This document shows positions 56,118-64,000 of a stretch of DNA of 64,000 bases, one piece after another (within the stretch, counting starts at the first letter, position 1; each line of letters opens with the position of its first letter). The position numbers and the translations under genes are program-made. Under the pieces are notes generated by a model. That model worked only from the letters and a program-made list of their open reading frames with translations, was not told the origin of the DNA and searched no databases. Source of the DNA: Sphagnum magellanicum (Eukaryota; Streptophyta; Sphagnopsida; Sphagnales; Sphagnaceae). The DNA is taken from the NCBI GenBank assembly GCA_021904315.1, contig CM038910.1, positions 6,820,001 to 6,884,000 of the forward strand. The letters are read 5' to 3'.

Positions 56118-57515
56118 TCTTTTTTGGTTACACTAATTTATCATTAGGCCAAGCAATAGACCCCCAATGGGCAAGTTCTTTGAAAATGAAAATGACATCT
56201 TCAGTAGTTAATAGTGGGTCTATGCATATTAGTATAACACTATGTAACATCAATACACCAACTCTTATAAACTCCTTGGTGAAACCTCAAAACCACCCTA
56301 GTAGGCAAAAAAACATAGGAGATTTTTTCAAATCAACCTTTCATAATTCAAAGCAACTGTTGATAAAGAAATTTTTCATACAAAATAACAAGACCTCATA
56401 TTAAGTCCAAATAAAGATGTGAGCTAATAAATATGTTGAGACAACATCTTATGTTTTTCTTCAATAGAAAAAACATTTGATTTCTTAATAGACTTCCCAA
56501 GACCAACATTAAATGCTTACAATGCACCTTCATCAATGACAACCTTAACCTAATGATATTTTGCATCAATAAAAACATTAAATGTAATTGCAAAAGCAAT
56601 ACCAAACACAACAACATTTTGATTTTGCCACTACCAAATCAACTTGCCAATATTTCTTATCAATGATTTGATGCTACATTACAACTAAACAAAAAATAAA
56701 ACCTAATGAACAACATAAAACAAACAAACCACATCATCACAAAATAGGAACAAAATTATTATAATAAAAAAAAATGAAACACGCACAAAATTAAAAAAAC
56801 AAAAAAATTAAAAAGTTGGATCATTGTACTTACCTAGTAGGTGGGTAAAAACTCCAGTTTTTTGGAGCAACTTGAACAACAAACATTGACAACATGTCCA
56901 CAAGCCCCTTAAGAAAATCTTCATGTTCAAATAGATTGACAACAAATCTTTTTTCTATTATAACCTTAAAGCTTGCACCATTCATTAAAGGTGTTCTTAA
57001 CCTAAACTACCAACATTGTTTATTTGTTTTATGCCCGCTTTTATTAACATTGTCCAACTTTGTTCATCAATATTAAGAAAACGAAACTTACAAAATACCT
57101 CACCAATAGTTAATTCATCATCAATGCAAAGAACCATCTTAGCTTTCCCCTCATTGTCATGCCTTATGACTTTTGTTCATGTTCTAATTCAAATTTGACA
57201 CATTTTCCAAGGTAAAATATTGGGTTAAACTACCATGCCTTTTCTTTCAACTTGGAAAACTATGTTGTGAAAAATAGTTATATTAATTTTTAATTACCTT
57301 CAAATGTTATCCATGTTATTATTATTTTATAGTAATGGAGTTTTTGGATGTGTTTTTTACCTCAAATTCAATTTTGGAATACTCCAAAATAAAGGTAGGG
57401 TATGCACATGCTTTTGGACACATTTGAATGCATTTTTATTTTTTCTTGATTATAATATTGCTAGGTATGAATGTTTAGGTAAAACTTTAAGCTTGGACAA
57501 TTTCAAAAATTCAAG
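56118..57515. other. AT-rich DNA between the two large elements
   Basis: No recognisable gene. The open stretch 56042-56404 begins inside the LTR and continues by chance. Confidence 0.4.
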
Positions 57516-57906
57516 GTTTCAACTAGTGTTGGTTGGGTCCAAGTTTTTTGTCAAATTTGGGTCTAAGTTTGGGTCTAGGTCTAAAAATTGGACCTAATGG
57601 GTCTAGATGGAACAAGACCCACCATGGAATTGGACCCTCTAACATATAAGTCCATGTCATAGGGACTAGAGTCCTAGCTTAAATAAGATTCATGGTTTTA
57701 ACCTTACATTAAAACTTTATAATAAGTGAGAAATATGGTAGTCATTGTGAAATATAGTTGGAACTTAAGATTCAACAACTTTACAAATGGTTTTATTGAA
57801 ATATAGTTGAAGTTTAAGGTTCAACAACTTTGCAAATGGTTGTATTGAAACATAGCCCAAGTACGATTGTCTACGTACCCTAAATAAACTTTCATTTTTT
57901 TATGTG

Positions 57907-59834
57907 CACTATGAAAAATTGTGTTTGTCGAAACCACACTACCTTACAATTAAAACTCAAAAAACAACTCATATACAACCTATTGTGCAACTATTTCTTG
58001 GGTATTACAACTAATGTGTAACTATCTTTGTAGAAATACAGTGTATTAATTAATAAATTACCACTTAAAAAAATTAATTAGTTGTATTATAATTGCAAGT
58101 GAATTGAAAATGAATTTTCTATATGATAATTTATACACATTGTACATAAATATGTAGTCAACCATGTTTGAAATTTTCAAGAATTGCATTATAGTTGCAT
58201 GTGACAATTACTTTAAAACTATTGTAAATGTGTCAATAAAATAACAACTATGTTGCAACTAGGTATAATGTACATACATGCAATCATGCCACATGTCCAC
58301 ATTTCCACATTTCCACCACCCATTATAACATACATTTGCAACTAATTTTCAATTATGATTCCCATTGATATAATTAGTATAGCCACTAGTGCGTCACTAC
58401 TAAAATACTATTATTCAACTATGTTATGATTATAATACAACTATTTATAACTTAATAAAGATACATATTCATCAATTATTTATATTTTCATCATATGTGT
58501 TTCATTTTGAATGATTTAAAATGTCCTAGGAATGCTACCTCAAGCTTTAGAAATCATCTTTGAAATGTGAAAGAAAAGGAGTAATGAAAAAATAATAAGA
58601 GAAATAACTTTCCAACTTACAAAACATATTTTTTTCCCCTTTAGACCCCTCCTAGTTTCAAACCTCGTAACTTTCTTATTTCCTATTCATTTTAAACAAT
58701 TTAAAATGTTATAAGAATGCCACTTGAAGTTCTACAAATCATCTTGAACTCTAATAGTAACAAAGCAACATACTAGGATTCTTTTTGGTGTTCAAAAACT
58801 GGCCTTTGTAACATTTGGTGGTTTTAATTAGAGTTTTTGATGCCCTCTACTTTGGGGGGGGCATAACTTTTTCAATTCTATTATTTTTGACGATTTTTGG
58901 TGCCTTAGAGGTGTTAATAAGAGGGGGTCAAGTTTTGTTTGGACACCAAAAACAATGGAACCTTCCCCTTGGATTTGGCTAATTATTTTGAATGCTTAAG
59001 TGTTATAGTTGTAATTCAATTGCAATTTAATTTACAATTAAGGAACAACTAAAATATTTAACCCATGTATGTTGTGTCTTCAAATCCCATGTTATAAACT
59101 ATATAAAAAAGGTTTTCTCTTTCATATTCTCACATTAAATACAAGTGACATTTTGGGATGAGTTAAAAAAAGCTTAACCTAAAGGTAAAACGTAAATTTT
59201 TAAAAAACAAATCATGGCTATTCTTTAATTCATTTAGTCTTGTGATTTCTTACCTACTTACTTACCCATATAAATAAATAGGTCCTATTTTTCTACCTAC
59301 CTATGTAAGTAGGTAGTTAGGTAAGTCCTAAATAAATATGTAGGTATGTAGGTCTTAAGACCTACCAACCTACCTACCTATGGTTATGTATGACCTACCT
59401 AACTATTAATATAGATTTATTTGTTTATTTATTTATTCCAAAATATAATTAATACGCCATGTGGTAATTTTTTATTATACCATGTGTCACAATCTCAAAT
59501 CATCATTAACAATCATAATGAATGATAAAAAATCAATATTTCAAAAAAGAAATCATTTTTATGTCCAAAACTCTTCATAGTGCCATATGTTAAAACTTAA
59601 TAGATGGATGACAGTCAATGACGTTAGGATGAAACATGGGTGTAATAAAAAAACAATTGCACAATAGTTGAAAATGAATTGTTTTGATTGAGTTACAATT
59701 GAGTTGCAATGAGTTGAATTGAATATACGATGAGTTGCAACTCTACAACTCATGCAACTTGTTTATTAACATTCATGGTGTATAAATACAATGAGTTGCA
59801 AAGTTGGTTGCAAAACATCCTTTTTTTCATAGTG
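57907..59834. mobile_element. Non-autonomous CACTA-like element nested in the hAT-like element
   Basis: Starts CACTATGAAAAATTGTG and ends TTTTTTTCATAGTG: 12 bp of perfect terminal inverted repeat beginning CACTA. Flanks are GTG and GTC, an imperfect 3-bp duplication. Subterminal regions hold many TTGCAACT / GAGTTGCAA motifs in both orientations, as in CACTA elements. 1,928 bp, no transposase ORF. Confidence 0.78.
59250..59402. repeat. GTAGGT/ACCTAC cluster with an 18-bp perfect palindrome
   Basis: Repeated TACCTAC units on both strands. At 59348-59365 GTAGGTCTTAAGACCTAC is a perfect palindrome. Lies inside the CACTA-like element. Confidence 0.85.
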
Positions 59835-60115
59835 GTCAAAGCAATTGATGAACATGTTTCATTGTATTGGTGAATTATTTACACTAAAATCAGGCCTAGG
59901 TTGAACCCAAAATCAAAGGGCTTTATAAAAGTTATAATTGTTGACTCAAAACCAACAATTTAAAATTTTAGACCCAAACCCAAAACCAACAAGTTTTAGA
60001 TTTTAAAAATATGCTCTAAACCTGGAACCAAAGGGTCTTGCATATTGGAAAAACAATTAGACCCAAACTTTTTGTATCCATTAAAAACCAAGAATCAGCC
60101 AACACTAGTTTCAAT

Positions 60116-63100
60116 CACACATGGTTAAAATGCAAAAAGAAATATAAAAAGAAAGTGTGATTGCATGTGGTACCACAAGGAATGTCACATTATCATTTTC
60201 TTAAACCGCCTTGACTTCAAGAATGATTTGTAATTCTATGGTATAATGCATGTTTGATTGATTCATTTATAATCTTATATTATCACATCAAATGGAATTC
60301 TTTAATGGTCCATAAATTAATCCAAATTTGAGCAATGTTCCTAAACATTTTTTATATCAAGTTTTTCAAAAAGCTGGTAACTTTTTTTTTAAATGAACAT
60401 AGGATTTACTTAGGAATCCTTCATGACCTCATATATTTATATTTTGTTGGAGGAAATGTTTAGGACATATGTTTAAGGAAAATTTCCAATAATAGTGTTA
60501 AAAATGTGTATTAAAATTTTGGATTATGGTTGAACTCATGAAGAAAATTCATCCAAGGGCCAATGCACTAATAATGAATGATTATTTAAAAAGTTCAACT
60601 TCAAATCTTGTTTGTAAGGCTTGCAAATTAGTGTATGTTTGTAATGGCTATTGATTTAATAAAATAAAATGTTGGGTATTGTGATGTACATCAAGAAATA
60701 TGGTGTTCTTAAAACTCATGTGGACTCAAAAACATTTTTTTTAAAAACCTTGTCATTTAACAAATTTTTAAAAAGAATATTTAATTTTATCTTACAAATG
60801 ATTGAAACCTTGGTTACATGAATGCATCATATATATATATGGGTCCAAGCATGATAAATTACATTGCAAATGTTCCTTGTAAAATAAATGAAAAGTAGCC
60901 ATCATGTAAACTTTGATATATTGAACTTTAAAATATTATTTAGTTCAATATGAACATTTTCTTCAACTTTATTAAAACTTTAAATAAAGACTACATGTTT
61001 AAAATAAGTTTGAATAGATTCATAGGAATTCAAACAAAGCTTACAATTTACTTTATAGCCTTTAAATAAGTTGTAAGTGGATGAAATATGACATTTTAAA
61101 ATTTTGAGTTAATGGGGTCCTAAAATGTACTTATTACTTTTCATCTTTTCACACTTTAATAAAAAATATATGTAGCTTGTAGGGTAAAAGTAGGTTTGAA
61201 AAAAAAAATTACTAGTCAGTTTCAAACCTACTTGATACCTACTTTTATTATACTAAAGTTCTTCAAATTTTATACTTTGTTTACCATAAACCCAATGGAG
61301 GTATAGATGTTTTCAAATTGAAAAATAAACACCAATTTATTATCTTGTTTTTTGTAAAAAAACTATCATATTTTAAATAAGATTTTAGGCATACATACTT
61401 TTTGGTCTAATTTACCATGCTTGGATCCATATTAAATATTTTTATTAAACATTTCATGACCATTCTTGAAAGATGGATTTAAGTGGTTCCTCGTTTATAT
61501 AATACCACCCAATCATCCCCCTATAAGATATTTCTTACCAAATATAAAAATGATGAAAAGGCTAATGAAATATCTAAGAATTATAAACATGATGTCAATA
61601 CTATGAAAAAATGGATGCTTGTGTATAATTATATTGGACCAAAATGTAACCAATAAAATGTTAACATCAACTATGAAAGGAAATGCTACCCATGGCAACT
61701 AATCTAAATGATTCAATTGTCACACATGACAATTCCACTCCACCAAATGAAACAAAACATGGGGTGAAAAAACAATTTCAAAACAAATTGGCAAGGGTTT
61801 TTGCTTTTCTTTCGAAGACAAGGGTAAACAATTAGACAAACTTTATTGCTACATTTCAAAAGACCGCAACTTCATTGAGAAACATGGATGGGCAAGTCCA
61901 CAATATAATGAGCCACACTCAGCTCTTTTGTTCCTTTCAAAAGGATAAAGACTTGAAATTGAAAATTGAGATGACATACAACCATTGCACAAAATTTATG
62001 GTTTAATCACATATTTGACTTGTACAATATATTCTTGTAATAAAATTTAGTTTTTTTGAATTTTACAACTTATATTATATTTATCCAAGAATTATTGGAA
62101 AGAAAGTTGTAAATTTTGATTTTTATAATTTATTTATATATCAATTCCAATGATGATTTGAAACCATGTAAAGTCTAATAATTATACAATCTAGATGAAT
62201 ATGAAAAATTTCCAAACAAATCTAGACCAATTTTGATCATTTTTATGTGACTTACTCATGACCTTCAGACTAGTTACAAGTGTTTAATTAATCCATTTTC
62301 ACCTTCAAATGTTGATATAATTGACTCATATTTTTATATGTCATTCTTGAATGTATATTACATCCCACTATGTAGGTTATATGAAAAACATTTAATCCTA
62401 AGTGAAGTTTAAAATTGACAAGTGTGTTATTCAGTGGTGGTTACACTTGCAGTGGCTCATTATATTACAAATTTACATGTATGCACACATTGTTGCATTA
62501 TTACAAAAGTTATAAAATTGTTCACTCATGTTTCAAATTCAATATTAAAATCCAAGAAGGTTAAGGTAGATTCATTTCTAATTTTGTAACACCATAGTGA
62601 TTTTGTAATGGCTTCATTGATTTTCACAATAATTTTTCATCTTTTTCATTTTTTCTAACAAAAATAGACATCAATTTCTATGTCTTTTTTTGGTGTATGG
62701 GGTACTTTCTATTTTAGAATGAATTTTACTTTTCACTTTGGCATGGCAACTCTCTCACCTTTCAGTCCTTGTTTCCCTTTCAATTCATCATTTAAAAAAT
62801 ATTTGGTAATTTTTTTCAACTTCATCCATTCGCTATGTGTTAAATCTATCATTTTGTAATGTGCATATGTTATGTTCTAGAAGGCAATAGATATAAGGTC
62901 GGCAATTTTTCAAAAGGCCACATCAACCTATCACTTTATGATTCTCCACATCCTTTTCAAAATGCCAAAAGTTTTTCCTACACACATGCGGGTGGAATTT
63001 TGAATAATTAAAGTTCAAATTCACCTTGTATGACTCCAATCCATTTCCATAGGGGTGCAATCACAATAAAAGGAACCAAAAAAATTGTTAAGTGTAATGA

Positions 63101-64000
63101 AATTTTTTACTTTCTCTACTTTGGAAAATCACCATTAATTGTCTTTAATAAATTCTTTGTCCATCTTTTGTAATTTTGTTGTTTATTCATGAAATTGGAA
63201 TCTTGTGAATTTGGAATCATTTGATTGTGTTAGAAGAATCCCTTTACATACAAAAAACATTTGGTGAATAGTGTTTTTTCACACATTAAAAAATTTGAAT
63301 GTGTTTTTTGTAACTCAAATTTTCACCAAATGTTTTCAAATTTGTTGTAAGTTTTAAAATACCTCATAAAAAGGGTCACATGTGGTGAACCTCTCAAAAA
63401 TTCTTTTGAATTTTATGTGATGATTCTATATTGGATTTTGGTGTTTTAACGTGTTTAATGATTAATATAATTCAAAATTAATTGTGATCATGGTTTTAAA
63501 TGAAGTTGTACAATTGATTGTAATGTAGGGTTGACATAAAAGATTCATACATTTATTATAATATGAGTCATTTCTGGTTTCAATATTGATATCCAATCTA
63601 AAAAATTGTATGAAAAAAATCAAATTTGATATTTTAAACCAATGTAAGAAAACCACATGTCAAATGCATGTAATCCTTAGAAAGGATTCAATGCATGATG
63701 GCTTGGCTAGCTCCTTTTATTGTGACTAGAGCCATAGCCTTTTAATGGGCAAATCATCCATGGTCTCATAATGTAAGCCACATTTCCAATCAACTTGTAT
63801 GGTAAGTAATTTTCTTTTATGATTTTTTTCTATTTTTGTCAATTGAAAAATAGTTCAATCAAGCATGCTTCTTACCCATCCAAATTCATAGTCCCAAAAT
63901 AGACATCAAGTATCCACAATCCCTTATAGTGAAGTAATATGAAAACACTTCCAATAATAGTAATCTTCTTCACTAATTACTAGAGCAAGAATTAGTATAT
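60116..64000. other. AT-rich intergenic DNA to the window end
   Basis: No gene, RNA or classified element recognised. All ORFs are short and without motifs. TA run at 60829-60840. Confidence 0.4.

Larger units (their letters stand above)
57524..60107. mobile_element. Non-autonomous hAT-like element, interrupted
   Basis: Ends are TAGTGTTGGTTGGGTCCAAG and, reverse-complemented, TAGTGTTGGCTGATTCTTGG, and both continue into TTTGGGTCTAA. Flanks GTTTCAAC (57516-57523) and GTTTCAAT (60108-60115) are an 8-bp target duplication with one mismatch. TAGTGTTGG ends plus an 8-bp duplication fit the hAT superfamily. No transposase. Without the nested insertion the element would be about 656 bp. It contains a ~66-bp tandem duplication at about 57745-57860. 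Confidence 0.82.

Overview
Nuclear land-plant DNA. Evidence: a spliced ALG11 gene with plant-like protein sequence, an AP2/ERF-type transcription factor, LTR and non-LTR retroelements, and Harbinger, hAT and CACTA-type inverted-repeat elements, all in a very AT-rich, gene-poor background. Long decayed intergenic DNA with mono-, di- and trinucleotide runs suggests a large genome, perhaps a fern or other seed-free plant; that placement is a guess.

Layout. 1-1373 (minus): 5' part of ALG11, three full exons plus the first 19 bases of a fourth, running off the left edge. 1437-1955: tandem repeats upstream of it. 2.0-15 kb: intergenic DNA with several inverted-repeat elements. 15-19 kb: a Harbinger-like MITE, then a decayed non-LTR retrotransposon whose C-terminus looks like the restriction-like-endonuclease (R2/NeSL-type) class. 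20-22.2 kb: two adjacent minisatellites (about 56 bp and 41 bp units, the latter telomere-like) and a tandem duplication. 22-31.9 kb: AT-rich relic DNA, one strong hairpin, another MITE and an inverted-repeat element. 32.3-34.9 kb: a 47-bp minisatellite, then a 722-codon intronless AP2-domain gene. 35-42.2 kb: AT-rich DNA with four copies of one dispersed repeat. 42.2-45.8 kb: an unrecognised multi-exon gene with a duplicated exon. 46.8-56.1 kb: an old Ty3/gypsy retrotransposon with both LTRs and primer-binding site, full of stops and carrying a small inverted-repeat element exactly in front of its 3' LTR. 57.5-60.1 kb: a hAT-like element with a CACTA-like element nested in it. 60-64 kb: AT-rich, nothing recognised.

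Only three protein genes can be supported: ALG11 (ER N-glycan precursor synthesis), the AP2-domain regulator and the unknown gene. They show no functional link. The rest is mostly transposon history. The retroelements decay by C-to-T/G-to-A transitions, as expected for methylated plant repeats, and several catalytic Asp codons became Asn this way.
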